From positions 154,091 through 218,090 of the forward strand of contig JAMPAK010000001.1 of the NCBI GenBank assembly GCA_023667285.1: a stretch of DNA of 64,000 bases, in the 5' to 3' direction. Below, piece by piece: positions 9,505 to 19,050 of the stretch. A program made the translations under genes and the position numbers. Below the pieces are notes generated by a model. The model worked only from the letters and a program-made list of their open reading frames with translations. It was not told where the DNA came from and did no database searches. Within the stretch, counting starts at the first letter, position 1. Each line of letters begins with the position of its first letter. Source of the stretch: Muribaculaceae bacterium. Its GTDB lineage: Bacteria; Bacteroidota; Bacteroidia; Bacteroidales; Muribaculaceae.

Positions 9505-9777
9505 TTATTTTTTCTTGTGGGGAGAATACATGATGGCAAATCCCATAAAAATGAAGCCAAGGAAGGAGACCGTGGGGCCTACGACAATTCTGCGAACTGA
9601 GAAAATGTCTGGGTTGAATACATCCCATCCGGTTGAGCCACCGGCCATCAGCAGGAATCCTATCACAATTATGGCCGCTGCGACAGCCATAAGTTTGAAG
9701 TTTGCCGGGAGTAGAGGCATCAGTGAGCGATCTTCTCGATTGAGCCTTTCATCCGGTGTTGATTTCTTTTCTGCCAT
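9505..9777 (-). CDS. DUF3098 small membrane protein
   Basis: This 90-residue protein has a charged N-terminus, two transmembrane helices (about residues 30-48 and 67-85) and a C-terminal HKKK tail. The middle [22 protein letters not shown] block is characteristic of DUF3098, a Bacteroidota family nearly always found between ftsX and uppP. The start is the ATG of [10 protein letters not shown], 16 bases after ftsX; the longer frame would run into ftsX coding sequence. Its function is unknown. Context suggests a role in envelope biogenesis or division beside FtsX and UppP. Confidence 0.88.
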   Translation of the reverse strand: MAEKKSTPDERLNREDRSLMPLLPANFKLMAVAAAIIVIGFLLMAGGSTGWDVFNPDIFSVRRIVVGPTVSFLGFIFMGFAIMYSPHKKK

Positions 9778-9793
9778 ATTAGAAAATATGTAG

Positions 9794-10672
9794 TTACTTG
9801 TATAATTCGTCAAAAGAGAGTGAGAGATAACGTGAGCAAGCCATCCAGGCACCGACAAAACATATGATGATACCCGTCAGAATCATCCCCACCATTACGG
9901 TCAGGGCATCCTCCGGTCTGATTGCTTCAGCAATGTTTGGATCCATTCGGGATGCGCCGTAGAGAACCACAGCCAATGCCCCGGATGCCAGGATTCCGGC
10001 TATGAGTCCATTGAGGGCATTCTCAGCCAGAAAGGGACGCATCACAAACCCGCGGGTAGCACCTACGAGTTGCATTGTGTTGATTAGAAATCTGCGGGAA
10101 TATACCGTCAGCCTGACGGTGTTGAATATCAGCACAAATGACACTATGAGGAGTGCTGCGGCTATGATGATCAGTGTGAGCGATATGCTCTTTGTTGTCT
10201 TGCTCACGGTGTCAATGAGTTCTCCACTCACACGCACATCACTCACATTGGGCATGAGCGATATCGGTGTCGTCAGCATTGTTATGGAGTCCGGATTGGC
10301 ATAGTCTGACGTCACGCTTACCTCAAGTTCGGGCGTGAACGGGTTTACACCTGCGAGCCTGAGAATATCCTCGTCATCGCCCACGAGTCTCTGCCATTTT
10401 TCAAGTATAGCCTCCGAAGATGAGTAAGTCATCTTTCTGACAGCTCCGATGGTCTTCAACCTGGAGGATATGGCATCGATATCCGTGGCTGAGGCATTGT
10501 CGGTGAGAACAACGACAAAACCCATACTCTCCCTGACAGACTCAGATGCTCTGGCCGCTGTCATACCTACCATGGCCGCGAGGCCAAGTATGACAAGCAC
10601 AAGTGCCACTGAAATGGTGGCGGTGGCGCGAGTGCCGAAAACCGGAATCCTGAGATGTAGCCGTTTAGCCAT
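9794..10672 (-). CDS. ftsX: Cell division protein FtsX (ABC permease)
   Basis: This 292-residue membrane protein is expected to pair with the ATPase FtsE and control peptidoglycan hydrolysis at the division site. There is one transmembrane helix near residues 20-40, a periplasmic domain of about 120 residues, then three helices in the C-terminal FtsX permease domain (LMQLVGATRGF-type block near 225, here MQLVGATRGFVMRPF). The start is the ATG of MAKRLHLRIP, preceded by a consensus promoter. It is the first gene of the operon that ends with ftsH. No ftsE is present in this window. Confidence 0.9.
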   Translation of the reverse strand: MAKRLHLRIPVFGTRATATISVALVLVILGLAAMVGMTAARASESVRESMGFVVVLTDNASATDIDAISSRLKTIGAVRKMTYSSSEAILEKWQRLVGDDEDILRLAGVNPFTPELEVSVTSDYANPDSITMLTTPISLMPNVSDVRVSGELIDTVSKTTKSISLTLIIIAAALLIVSFVLIFNTVRLTVYSRRFLINTMQLVGATRGFVMRPFLAENALNGLIAGILASGALAVVLYGASRMDPNIAEAIRPEDALTVMVGMILTGIIICFVGAWMACSRYLSLSFDELYK

Positions 10673-10690
10673 AATATTGAAAATTAGCGA

Positions 10691-10722
10691 CAAAATTACA
10701 ACCTCATAAGCCCCTTGTCAAG
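10691..10722 (-). promoter_or_regulatory. Promoter of the ftsX-uppP-truB-queA operon
   Basis: On the minus strand TAATTTTG (10698-10691) is preceded after 20 bases by CTTG (10722-10719), one mismatch from TTTG. It lies in the 54-base gap between the CPBP stop and the ftsX start. Confidence 0.65.
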
Positions 10723-10726
10723 GATT

Positions 10727-11584
10727 TTAATATACCTTAACATTGTGTCGGGACTTCGACAGCCACATTATAATTACAGCGGTAACAATAATTGAGCCTA
10801 CAATCAGCCATGTATCTCCAATCCCAAATTGATTGACAACCTCATTCACGCCATGCTTTGTAGAGAGGACATAGATAGAGTTATTAAAGGCATGTATTAT
10901 GACCGGGAGCCATATTGAGCCTGACCAATAGAGGAGATAGCCGAAAAATGCTCCTAATAATACTCTAGGGAAGAATCCATAGAACTGGAAATGGAAGATG
11001 CTGAATATCACTGCCCCTAGCCATATCGAAGTGTGGATGCTCATCCTGCCCGACGAGAGCAGCCTCTGAAGCGTCCCTCGGAAGAAAAGTTCCTCGCTGA
11101 AGCCGGCTAGCACGCCTACTATCAGGAGCGTGACCAATGTGGCTCCAGTGCTGTCGCCTGACAGCATCAGCCCGACTGATGAGGCAGCACGGTCCTCGGC
11201 CTGCCTCATTGCCTGTTCAATCCCTGATGCCCACCCAGGAAGTGTTATTGAGGAATTCCAGTCAATGATTAGATTCATGAATGGTGTCGACGCAATCATC
11301 ACCCCGACTGCCATGACAAGTTGTGGCAGACTGAAACACTTGTCAACCCCAAGAAAGGAGGCCGGAAGTTGGGAGATTACAACAGCAGTGGCAAAGGAGG
11401 GGAGAATGAAACCGATTACATCCTGCACAACCGTGGCTATTCGCATCAGCCTGACATTGGCACCATCGCCTGCCCCTAAAACTATCCCCATTATAATCCC
11501 GGCTATAATTAGACATATAAGGGATATGATGAGAAAAATGAGAATCCTCTGAAGATAGTCGAAGCGCAATTTGAACTGATTCAT
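10727..11584 (-). CDS. CPBP family intramembrane glutamic endopeptidase
   Basis: This 285-residue multi-pass membrane protein of the CPBP (CAAX/Abi, Rce1-like) family has the key motif GFSEELFFRG with glutamates at about 164-165 and arginine at 169. The second histidine motif IFHFQFYG is near 208. Such proteins are intramembrane proteases or protease-like factors; the substrate is unknown. The start codon overlaps the stop of the tRNA methyltransferase gene by ATGA (11581-11584), so the two are coupled. The C-terminus ends in a short basic tail. Confidence 0.87.
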   Translation of the reverse strand: MNQFKLRFDYLQRILIFLIISLICLIIAGIIMGIVLGAGDGANVRLMRIATVVQDVIGFILPSFATAVVISQLPASFLGVDKCFSLPQLVMAVGVMIASTPFMNLIIDWNSSITLPGWASGIEQAMRQAEDRAASSVGLMLSGDSTGATLVTLLIVGVLAGFSEELFFRGTLQRLLSSGRMSIHTSIWLGAVIFSIFHFQFYGFFPRVLLGAFFGYLLYWSGSIWLPVIIHAFNNSIYVLSTKHGVNEVVNQFGIGDTWLIVGSIIVTAVIIMWLSKSRHNVKVY

Positions 11585-12297
11585 TTGTCAAGATAGAATG
11601 GTGAAGTGATATGGCGATAGTTTGCTGTCAGATTATTCCAGGCATCCCTTATGATAATTTCTGTGCGTCTACAACAACCGGTGCCGATGCCTGCAAGCCA
11701 CATTGTGCGCATAGGGAATCTCCCCTCGCGAGACAATACTGAGCATCGCTCTATGGGATGTAGTCTTTTGAGACTGAGAAGAAACTCTATCTCATTGTCG
11801 CGGTCAGAAGGAGCGATGAATGAGAGTCTGTCCTCATTATTGGCCATGAGAGATGCACTGAGATTGATGAGTGATTCAACGCCGAACGTATTCCCATGCC
11901 GTGCAAGTGCCCTGTCTGAGTCAGGTGAGTGAAGTGCCTCAGTGAAAAAGGGCGGATTTGAGATAATGAGTATTGGCGAGTCTAATTGAGGCATTTCAAT
12001 GGCAAGAATATCACCATGGATTATATTTATCCTATGACTCCACGGGGACTCCGAGACATTGCCTACGGCATCCTTAAAAGCACCCTCATCAATCTCCACA
12101 CCTGTAATATTGGTATTCTCTCCTGTACGCTGGGCCATCATCAAGGCAATAAGTCCTGAGCCGCAACCAGCATCGATGACACAGGAAGGAGCAGGACTCA
12201 GAGGGGTCCATGCACCAAGCAGGACACCGTCTGTGCCAACCTTCATTGCTGAATTATTGTCGGATACAGCAAATTGTTTAAACATGAACTTTCCCAC
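11581..12297 (-). CDS. tRNA1(Val) (adenine(37)-N6)-methyltransferase (TrmN6-like)
   Basis: This 238-residue Rossmann-fold SAM-dependent methyltransferase has the N-terminal MKVGTDGVLLGAW block (about residues 18-30), SAM motif I IDAGCGSGLIALM (about 41-53) and the catalytic NPPF motif (about 113-116) expected of N6-adenine methyltransferases. The family modifies A37 next to the anticodon of tRNA-Val. The longest frame starts with GTG at 12297; an ATG four codons later (12285) is an alternative and loses no conserved sequence. It is divergent from lplA and coupled to the downstream CPBP gene. Confidence 0.85.
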   Translation of the reverse strand: MGKFMFKQFAVSDNNSAMKVGTDGVLLGAWTPLSPAPSCVIDAGCGSGLIALMMAQRTGENTNITGVEIDEGAFKDAVGNVSESPWSHRINIIHGDILAIEMPQLDSPILIISNPPFFTEALHSPDSDRALARHGNTFGVESLINLSASLMANNEDRLSFIAPSDRDNEIEFLLSLKRLHPIERCSVLSREGRFPMRTMWLAGIGTGCCRRTEIIIRDAWNNLTANYRHITSPFYLDK

Positions 12298-12331
12298 ATT
12301 CTTATAACGGAAACTAATGCCAAAAAATTAT

Positions 12332-12362
12332 TTTGGGGATTTATGAAAATTGTCTATATTTG
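12332..12362 (+). promoter_or_regulatory. Promoter of the lplA-gcv operon
   Basis: TTTG (12332-12335), 19 bases, then TATATTTG (12355-12362) matches the Bacteroidota consensus exactly. The predicted transcript starts near 12366, leaving a leader of about 30 bases before lplA. That leaves no room for a glycine riboswitch. Confidence 0.8.
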
Positions 12363-12396
12363 CCGATGGAAACCCAAAAAATCCACTCACGTCACA

Positions 12397-13401
12397 ATGA
12401 AACTTGTCCGTCTGCCTGACACTTCATCTCATCCCCTTGCCTTCTGGCTGGCCATGGAAGAGTGGATAGCCTCACGTATGGCTGACAAGGTAGTTCGAGG
12501 CGATTGCTTCTTTATTTGGCAGCCATCAGATACAACAGTAATCATTGGGCGCAATCAGATGCTTGAGAGTGAGGTCAATACTAATTTCTGCGAGTCTGAG
12601 GGGATTGCGCTTGTCAGACGTAAGAGCGGAGGAGGTGCAGTCATCTCTGATGATGGGAATCTGATGATGTCTTATATCACTCAGACCCCCGGAGATGTGT
12701 CAGGCACTTTCTGCAAATACACATCAATGGTTGTAAAGTCCCTCCGTGAACTTGACCTTAATGCCTCAGATAACTCGCGCAACGACATCCTGATTGGCGA
12801 TAGAAAAATTTCCGGAAACTCATTTTATCTGACGCCCTCCGGGATAAGCATTGTCCACGGAACAATGCTCTATGACTGCAATCATGGTCTGATATCGAAA
12901 GCACTCACACCATCCATTTCAAAATTAAGCAGCCATGGTGTGAGGTCAGTCAGCTCGCGTGTGACATCTGTTAAGGAATATCTCCCATTCATCTCCTTGT
13001 CCGAGTTGTGCAGCCATCTAACACAGACCATACCTGACGAACCTATTCCGGTTATTCTGTCAGCGCAAGACGTCGAGGAGATTGAAGAGTTGGCAAAAAG
13101 GACTTACACCCCCGCCTGGTTGTCAGGAAATAACCCCAAAGGGACACTTACGGCATCAGGGAGAATTGATGGAGTGGGGGAGATGAACCTCTTTATTTCC
13201 CTTTCCAAGGGATTCATAAAAGATATAAATGTCACCGGTGATTATCTTGAGATTGGAGATGCAGGAAAAGTCCTGTCTGACACTCTTACAGGCTTGCCGC
13301 TTGACAAGACACTGGTTCACGATGCTCTCACCAGGTCGAGGATTGAAGCGGTTATCCCCGGGCTGACCCCAGAAAGACTCACTGCACATATTTTTACCTG
13401 A
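12397..13401 (+). CDS. lplA: Lipoate--protein ligase A
   Basis: This 334-residue enzyme activates lipoate with ATP and attaches it to a lysine of lipoyl-domain proteins. Seen motifs are GRNQMLESEVN (about residues 50-60), RRKSGGGAVISDDGN (about 75-89) and the lipoate-binding lysine context DRKISGNSF (about 131-139). I start at the ATG of MKLVRLPDTS because a strong promoter lies just upstream and the longer frame would begin before that promoter. As first gene of the glycine cleavage operon, its likely substrate is GcvH encoded two genes downstream. Confidence 0.92.
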   Translation: MKLVRLPDTSSHPLAFWLAMEEWIASRMADKVVRGDCFFIWQPSDTTVIIGRNQMLESEVNTNFCESEGIALVRRKSGGGAVISDDGNLMMSYITQTPGDVSGTFCKYTSMVVKSLRELDLNASDNSRNDILIGDRKISGNSFYLTPSGISIVHGTMLYDCNHGLISKALTPSISKLSSHGVRSVSSRVTSVKEYLPFISLSELCSHLTQTIPDEPIPVILSAQDVEEIEELAKRTYTPAWLSGNNPKGTLTASGRIDGVGEMNLFISLSKGFIKDINVTGDYLEIGDAGKVLSDTLTGLPLDKTLVHDALTRSRIEAVIPGLTPERLTAHIFT

Positions 13402-13423
13402 AATATTTTAAATCAGTATATCC

Positions 13424-14524
13424 ATGGAAAACGAAAACATCAAACAAACGCCACTACATTCACGCCATGTGGCAATGGGCGCTCAAATGAGTCCATTTGC
13501 AGGCTATGATATGCCTATTCAATACAAAGGGATTGTCGAGGAGCATAATGCTGTACGCAGTTCATGCGGAGTCTTCGACGTCTCACATATGGGAGAGGTA
13601 ATCGTCAGGGGCGCAGAAGCCGAGATGTTCGTAAACCGTCTTTTCACAAATGACATATCAGGAATTCCGGCTGGCAAGATTCTCTACGGAATGATGTGCC
13701 ATCCACATGGTGGCGTGGTAGATGACCTCCTTGTCTACAAACTTGAGGATGGAGGTTATCTCCTGGTGATAAATGCGGCGAATATTGCAAAGGATCTTAT
13801 GTGGATTCGTGCCAACGCAGCCGGATTTGCCGTCGTTGTCGACAATGTCAGCGACAAGTATGCACAGATAGCTCTTCAGGGACCTGACTCAGAAAAGGTC
13901 ATGGCCGAATTGTTCGGACTGGACCTCTCTCAGATGGCTTTCTACACCTTCGAACGCTATAATATCGAAAATGAAGAGGCTCTGGTGAGCCGCACAGGTT
14001 ATACCGGCGAGGATGGATTTGAGATATATGGTTCACCCGAGTTGATAGGCGCTATGTGGGACAAGATTGTAGCCTCAGGGAAGGTTGAGCCTTGCGGCCT
14101 TGGATGCCGCGACACTCTCCGCTTTGAGGTGGGTCTGCCTCTCTATGGCGATGAGCTCACAGATGAAATTTCTCCGCTCGAGGCAAGCCTTGGATACTTT
14201 GTGAAACTTGACAAGAGTTTCATTGGGCGAAAGGCTCTCCAGGAGCAGAAAGAGGCCGGGCTCAAGCGCAAGCTCGTGGGTCTGGAACTCAAAGACCGCG
14301 CCATCCCGCGCCATGGATATGAAGTCCTCAATGCCGAAGGTGAGGTGATAGGCCATGTCACCACCGGATACCGAGGAATCTCTGTCGACAAGAGCATAGC
14401 AATGGCTCTCATCGACTCAAAATATGCCGAAAAGGGGACTGATGTACAGGTGAAGATCCATCGTAAACTCTATCCTGCAACAGTTACAGCAAAGAAATTT
14501 TTCAAAAAATCATATAAAGCCTGA
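13424..14524 (+). CDS. gcvT: Glycine cleavage system aminomethyltransferase GcvT (T protein)
   Basis: This 366-residue T protein transfers the methylene group from aminomethyl-lipoyl-GcvH to tetrahydrofolate and releases ammonia. The N-terminus has the typical PLHSRHVAMGAQMSPFAGYDMP sequence (quoted in part: MSPFAGYDMP, near 21-30), then FDVSHMGE (near 51-58) and SRTGYTGEDGFEIY (about 188-201). Length matches the family. It follows lplA by 22 bases and precedes gcvH by 9. Confidence 0.98.
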   Translation: MENENIKQTPLHSRHVAMGAQMSPFAGYDMPIQYKGIVEEHNAVRSSCGVFDVSHMGEVIVRGAEAEMFVNRLFTNDISGIPAGKILYGMMCHPHGGVVDDLLVYKLEDGGYLLVINAANIAKDLMWIRANAAGFAVVVDNVSDKYAQIALQGPDSEKVMAELFGLDLSQMAFYTFERYNIENEEALVSRTGYTGEDGFEIYGSPELIGAMWDKIVASGKVEPCGLGCRDTLRFEVGLPLYGDELTDEISPLEASLGYFVKLDKSFIGRKALQEQKEAGLKRKLVGLELKDRAIPRHGYEVLNAEGEVIGHVTTGYRGISVDKSIAMALIDSKYAEKGTDVQVKIHRKLYPATVTAKKFFKKSYKA

Positions 14525-14533
14525 AAATAGACT

Positions 14534-14905
14534 ATGACTACTTACTATTCACCCACTCACGAATACATCCGCGTCGACGGAACAATCGGATTCATCGGAA
14601 TCACAGACTACGCCCAGAAAGCACTCGGCAACATCGTGTATGTCGACATGCCTGAGCAGGGAGACGACATCACTGCAGGCGAGGAGTTTGGTGCTGTCGA
14701 GAGCGTAAAAGCCGCCAGCGACCTCTTTGCACCCGTCAGCGGGGCTGTGACCGACATCAACGAACAACTCATCGACAATCCCCGACTGCTGAACGAGGAT
14801 CCCGTAGAAAACTGGATTATCAAAATCGAACTCACAGATCCATCACAACTTGACGGCCTCCTTGACGAAGCAGCCTACCGGGAACTAATCAAGAACGAAC
14901 ACTGA
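14534..14905 (+). CDS. gcvH: Glycine cleavage system H protein
   Basis: This 123-residue carrier protein shuttles the aminomethyl group on a lipoyl arm between the P, T and L proteins. The lipoylated lysine is residue 59 in the motif ESVKAASD. The N-terminal THEYIRVDG and ITDYAQKALGNIVYVDMP blocks are typical. The lplA gene at the head of the same operon probably encodes its lipoylating enzyme. Confidence 0.98.
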   Translation: MTTYYSPTHEYIRVDGTIGFIGITDYAQKALGNIVYVDMPEQGDDITAGEEFGAVESVKAASDLFAPVSGAVTDINEQLIDNPRLLNEDPVENWIIKIELTDPSQLDGLLDEAAYRELIKNEH

Positions 14906-14910
14906 TTAAT

Positions 14911-16263
14911 ATGACGCCATATTTTCCGCATACGGCGGCTGATATTGGCAAGATGCTGGAACGTTGCGGAATGAAGACTCTTGACAATCTTTATTCCGAT
15001 GTCCCGGCATCCTTGCGCCTTAACCGCCCATACGACCTTCCGGAGGCCAAGAGCGAGGACGAGGTCAGAGAGTATTTTGAGGGACTAACTGCTCATAATA
15101 CACCCCTCATATGTTATGCCGGAGCCGGTTTCTATGATCACTACGCCCCTGCAGCCATATCTTACATCCTCTCTCGATCGGAGTTCCTGACGGCCTACAC
15201 ACCCTATCAGCCTGAAATTTCGCAGGGGACGCTAAGATATATATTTGAGTATCAAACCATGATGTGTGAACTGACGGGGCTTGATGTCTCAAATGCATCC
15301 ATGTATGACGGCTCTACAGCCATGGCTGAGGCCATGATGATGGCGGTTGCATCCACACGCAAGCGCAGCCGTGTTCTGGTCAGCGAGACAGTCAATCCCA
15401 TATATCGGGAGGTCATGGCAACGTATGCTCTCTATCACGGCATCAAACTTGACGTCATACCATCAAAGGATGGTGAGACAGACCTCGATGCTTTGGCAGA
15501 GATGCTGAAGGCAGGCGATGTCGCAGGTGTGGCTCTCTCAACCCCGAATTTCTATGGGATTCTTGAGGATTACACCGGTGTGGCCGAAACAGTACACGCT
15601 GCAAAAGCATTGTTGATTATGAACGCCCCGGCCTCGGTACTTGCTGTCGTGCGCACTCCGGCTGAATGGGGCGCGGATATTGCCGCCGGTGAGGCTCAAA
15701 GTCTTGGTATGCCGCTGAATTTCGGTGGTCCCGGTTTGGGCTACATGTGCTGCACAAAAGCACTTATGCGCAAACTTCCTGGCAGAATCGTGGGACGCAC
15801 CAAGGACGCCACGGGAAAGACTGCATATGTTCTGACTCTTCAGGCCAGAGAACAACACATCCGTCGAGACAAGGCCACCTCAAACATCTGCTCGAACCAA
15901 GGACTAATGGCACTCTATGCCGCAGTGTATCTCTCACTCATGGGGCCGCAAGGGATGGCCGATGTAAACCGTCTCAGTTGTGACGGCTCTCATCAACTTG
16001 CCTCCGGACTATGTGCCACAGGATTATTTGAGATGACATATCCCGACAAGCCATTCCTCAATGAGTTTTCATTGACATGCAAAGACGCAGAGGGACTGAA
16101 AAGATTCTGCAAGCTTTGCTCCGAGCGAAATATTCTCCCCGGTGTGTGTCTTGACGACCGGACTATACTCATCGCTGTAACAGAGCGCAGAACACTGGCT
16201 GACAATAATATTATGATCTATAACGCCACCCTTGCCGCCGAAGGGAAGGACACAATCATCTGA
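14911..16263 (+). CDS. gcvPA: Glycine dehydrogenase (decarboxylating) subunit 1, GcvPA
   Basis: This is the N-terminal half of the split P protein (450 residues), which decarboxylates glycine with pyridoxal phosphate together with GcvPB. The family N-terminus MTPYFPHTAADIGKML, the YDGSTAMAEA block near residue 132 and the GEAQSLGMPLNFGGPGLGYM region (quoted in part: LNFGGPGLGYM, near 270) are clear. The lysine that binds PLP is in the partner subunit. Split P proteins are common in Bacteroidota and Gram-positive bacteria. It is 3 bases upstream of gcvPB. Confidence 0.97.
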   Translation: MTPYFPHTAADIGKMLERCGMKTLDNLYSDVPASLRLNRPYDLPEAKSEDEVREYFEGLTAHNTPLICYAGAGFYDHYAPAAISYILSRSEFLTAYTPYQPEISQGTLRYIFEYQTMMCELTGLDVSNASMYDGSTAMAEAMMMAVASTRKRSRVLVSETVNPIYREVMATYALYHGIKLDVIPSKDGETDLDALAEMLKAGDVAGVALSTPNFYGILEDYTGVAETVHAAKALLIMNAPASVLAVVRTPAEWGADIAAGEAQSLGMPLNFGGPGLGYMCCTKALMRKLPGRIVGRTKDATGKTAYVLTLQAREQHIRRDKATSNICSNQGLMALYAAVYLSLMGPQGMADVNRLSCDGSHQLASGLCATGLFEMTYPDKPFLNEFSLTCKDAEGLKRFCKLCSERNILPGVCLDDRTILIAVTERRTLADNNIMIYNATLAAEGKDTII

Positions 16264-16266
16264 GCC

Positions 16267-17748
16267 ATGAACGGAAAGCATTACGACAAACTGATATTTG
16301 ACCTTTCCTCGCCCGGACGACGTGGCACATTGATTAGAAAGGATCAATTTGAGGATTCCTTTTCCTCGCTTCCATCCTCGCTTATGAGAGCCACCACCCT
16401 GCACCTTCCGGAGGTAGATGAGCCAACTGCTGTCCGTCACTATACCAATCTGTCGCTTGGCAATTTTGGCGTAGATACGGGATTCTATCCACTTGGATCG
16501 TGCACAATGAAATATAACCCCAAGATCAATGAGGAGATTGCCTCGATGCCTGCTTTCACCCATCTCCATCCCTTTCAGCCAGAGGAGACAGTGCAGGGGG
16601 CGCTCGAGGCTTACTATGACCTTCAGAAGTCTTTGTGTGAGATAGGCGGGATGGCTGAGTTTACGCTCAATCCCTATGCCGGAGCTCACGGCGAGTTGAC
16701 CGGCCTGATGGTGATAAGGGCTTACCATATGAGCAGAGGCGACCATGCGAGGACCAAGGTGATTGTGCCTGATTCCGCACACGGAACCAACCCTGCATCT
16801 GCAGCAGTGGCCGGACTTAAGGTCGTAGAGGTGAAATCGCTTGATGATGGCACGGTAGATGTCGAGGCGCTGAAGCCTCTTCTTGATGAGACTGTTGCAG
16901 CCGTTATGATGACCAACCCCAACACGTTGGGGCTCTTTGAGCGTTCTATACCCGAGATTGCTGAAGCAGTTCACACATGTGGCGCTCTGATGTATTATGA
17001 CGGTGCCAATCTCAATCCTCTTTTGGGTGTTTGCCGCCCCGGAGATATGGGATTTGATGTCATGCATATCAATCTCCACAAGACCTTCTCTACGCCTCAT
17101 GGTGGCGGAGGCCCGGGGAGCGGCCCTGTTGGCGTGAGAGCCGGACTTGAGAGATATCTTCCCAATCCTAGGGTTGTGAAACTTGAGCCTGAGGAGATAA
17201 ACCCCTTCGGGACAGTTAGATTCCGTGTAGAGAACAGAGATGGTTCCATGGGCTGTATCTCATCCTTCCTTGGTAATTTCACTGTAGAGCTGAAGGCGCT
17301 GGCATACATCCTCTCACTCGGACGTGAAGGTCTTGCCATGGCAGGTCCTCTCGCAACGCTTGCAGCCAACTATGTCAAAGAGTCACTGAAGGATTGCTAT
17401 CTACTTCCAATTCCTAACGTGTGCAAGCATGAGTTTGTGTTTGACGGACTGATTGACAAGTCGACAGGCGTCACTACTCTCGATGTTGCCAAGCGTCTTC
17501 TCGACTACGGGTTCCATGCTCCTACAATCTATTTCCCACTGCTTTTCCATGAGTCACTCATGATTGAGCCTACGGAGACTGAGAGCATGGAGACTCTCGA
17601 CAGATTCATCGATGTGATGCGCACAATTGCCAGTGAGGCTAAGGAAAATCCTGAATTAGTGAAGTCTGCTCCTCACGATACCCCTATTGGGCGTCCTGAC
17701 GACACAACCGCAGCACTTGATCCTGTCCTGCGTTATGAATTCAGCTGA
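16267..17748 (+). CDS. gcvPB: Glycine dehydrogenase (decarboxylating) subunit 2, GcvPB
   Basis: This 493-residue C-terminal half of the P protein carries the PLP-binding lysine in [19 protein letters not shown] (lysine near residue 274). The [14 protein letters not shown] block near 77-90 and [14 protein letters not shown] near 171-184 are further P-protein hallmarks. With GcvPA it forms the active decarboxylase. The start is the ATG 3 bases after gcvPA. The 3' end overlaps the lpd start by 14 bases. Confidence 0.97.
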   Translation: MNGKHYDKLIFDLSSPGRRGTLIRKDQFEDSFSSLPSSLMRATTLHLPEVDEPTAVRHYTNLSLGNFGVDTGFYPLGSCTMKYNPKINEEIASMPAFTHLHPFQPEETVQGALEAYYDLQKSLCEIGGMAEFTLNPYAGAHGELTGLMVIRAYHMSRGDHARTKVIVPDSAHGTNPASAAVAGLKVVEVKSLDDGTVDVEALKPLLDETVAAVMMTNPNTLGLFERSIPEIAEAVHTCGALMYYDGANLNPLLGVCRPGDMGFDVMHINLHKTFSTPHGGGGPGSGPVGVRAGLERYLPNPRVVKLEPEEINPFGTVRFRVENRDGSMGCISSFLGNFTVELKALAYILSLGREGLAMAGPLATLAANYVKESLKDCYLLPIPNVCKHEFVFDGLIDKSTGVTTLDVAKRLLDYGFHAPTIYFPLLFHESLMIEPTETESMETLDRFIDVMRTIASEAKENPELVKSAPHDTPIGRPDDTTAALDPVLRYEFS

Positions 17749-19045
17749 CATTCTAATTATCGGAGCGGGCCCGGGCGGCTATGAGACGGCCGCCCGGGCT
17801 TCCGCATCGGGCAAGCGCGTCACCCTCATTGAGCGTGGCTTTCTGGGGGGGACATGCCTTAACCGTGGCTGCATCCCCACAAAGGCGCTTTGTCGTGCAG
17901 CCGAGGTGGCAGACACGCTGTCTGTGGCTCCTGAATTTGGCTTCGAGATTTCAGGTCTGAGTGTCGATTATTCAGTAGCGGCTGAACGCAAGGATACAGT
18001 TGTCGCATCGTTGAGAGAAGGGGTTACCCAGATACTGAAAGGTGTAAATGTAGTGAAGGGTGAGGCGATATTTGAGACTGCCAATCAAGTAGTGGTGGGC
18101 AATGAGATTTACACTGCGCCACAGATTATCATCGCTACCGGATCGACACCTGCACAACCTCCTATCAAGGGGATTGAATATGCACTCACAAGCGATGATT
18201 TCCTCTCATTAAACTCGCTGCCTGATTCCATCACCGTCATTGGGGGTGGTGTGATAGGGCTGGAGTTTGCCTCTATCATAAGAAGTTTTGGCAAGGATGT
18301 CACTGTTATTGAAGGTCAGAAAGAGATCCTTCCGACTTTTGATTCTGAGATAGCCAAGCGTCTCAGAATGTCTCTGAAAAGAAGAGGCATAAGTATAGTC
18401 ACTGATGCACTGGTGACAGAAATTCTTGAGAACGGCGGTGTCAGATATGTCACCAAGGGGAAGGAGAAAGCCACAGAGTCATCCATGACACTTATTTCTG
18501 TAGGCCGTCGTCCGGTACTCCCATCCGGTCTTAAAGAGGCTGGAATAGAACTGACAGATCGCGGTTTTATCAAGGTCGATTCTCTCATGCGGACAAACCT
18601 TCCCGGGGTCTATGCCATAGGTGATGTCAATGGCCTTTCGATGCTTGCACATGCGGCCACAGCACAAGGCGAGATTGCTATAGGTGAGCGCGAGAGTTTT
18701 GAACCCGTGCCGGGAGCTGTATTTACGCGTCCGGAATGTGCGATGGTCGGACTCACAGAGCAACAGTGTATTGATCGAGGTATTGAGTACAAGGTGGGCC
18801 GCTCAACTTTTCAGGCCAACGGTAAAGCGCGCGCCATGGGTGAGCCTGATGGCATTGTCAAGACAATCGTATCAACTGATGATGGGAAACTGCTTGGATG
18901 CCACATCCTTGGGCTACATGCCTCAGACCTCATCGCCGAAGCAGTGTTGTGCATCACTTCCGGCCTACCTGCTGATTCTATCAGAATGGCTGTCCATTCA
19001 CACCCCACGATCTCAGAGACTCTTCCAGCCTCGATTCCTCAATGA
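17735..19045 (+). CDS. lpdA: Dihydrolipoyl dehydrogenase (L protein / E3)
   Basis: This 436-residue flavoprotein reoxidises dihydrolipoyl-GcvH with NAD+. The N-terminal FAD motif GAGPGGYE (about residues 9-16), the redox-active disulfide [13 protein letters not shown] (about 37-49), the NAD-binding GGGVIGLE (about 170-177) and the C-terminal HSHPTISE histidine-glutamate dyad are all present. The ATG at 17735 lies inside the end of gcvPB and puts the FAD motif at the usual distance. Its place in this operon implies use in glycine cleavage, though it could also serve other lipoyl complexes. Confidence 0.96.
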   Translation: MNSADILIIGAGPGGYETAARASASGKRVTLIERGFLGGTCLNRGCIPTKALCRAAEVADTLSVAPEFGFEISGLSVDYSVAAERKDTVVASLREGVTQILKGVNVVKGEAIFETANQVVVGNEIYTAPQIIIATGSTPAQPPIKGIEYALTSDDFLSLNSLPDSITVIGGGVIGLEFASIIRSFGKDVTVIEGQKEILPTFDSEIAKRLRMSLKRRGISIVTDALVTEILENGGVRYVTKGKEKATESSMTLISVGRRPVLPSGLKEAGIELTDRGFIKVDSLMRTNLPGVYAIGDVNGLSMLAHAATAQGEIAIGERESFEPVPGAVFTRPECAMVGLTEQQCIDRGIEYKVGRSTFQANGKARAMGEPDGIVKTIVSTDDGKLLGCHILGLHASDLIAEAVLCITSGLPADSIRMAVHSHPTISETLPASIPQ

Positions 19046-19050
19046 TTTGA

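Noticed and set aside
12363-12396. Glycine riboswitch before the gcv operon
   Set aside because: The predicted leader is only about 30 bases and no glycine aptamer core is present.
16069-17100. Long minus-strand open frame (343 codons) opposite gcvPA/gcvPB
   Set aside because: It lies fully antisense to two strongly conserved enzyme genes, has no recognisable domain, and its composition is what the complement of those genes would give.
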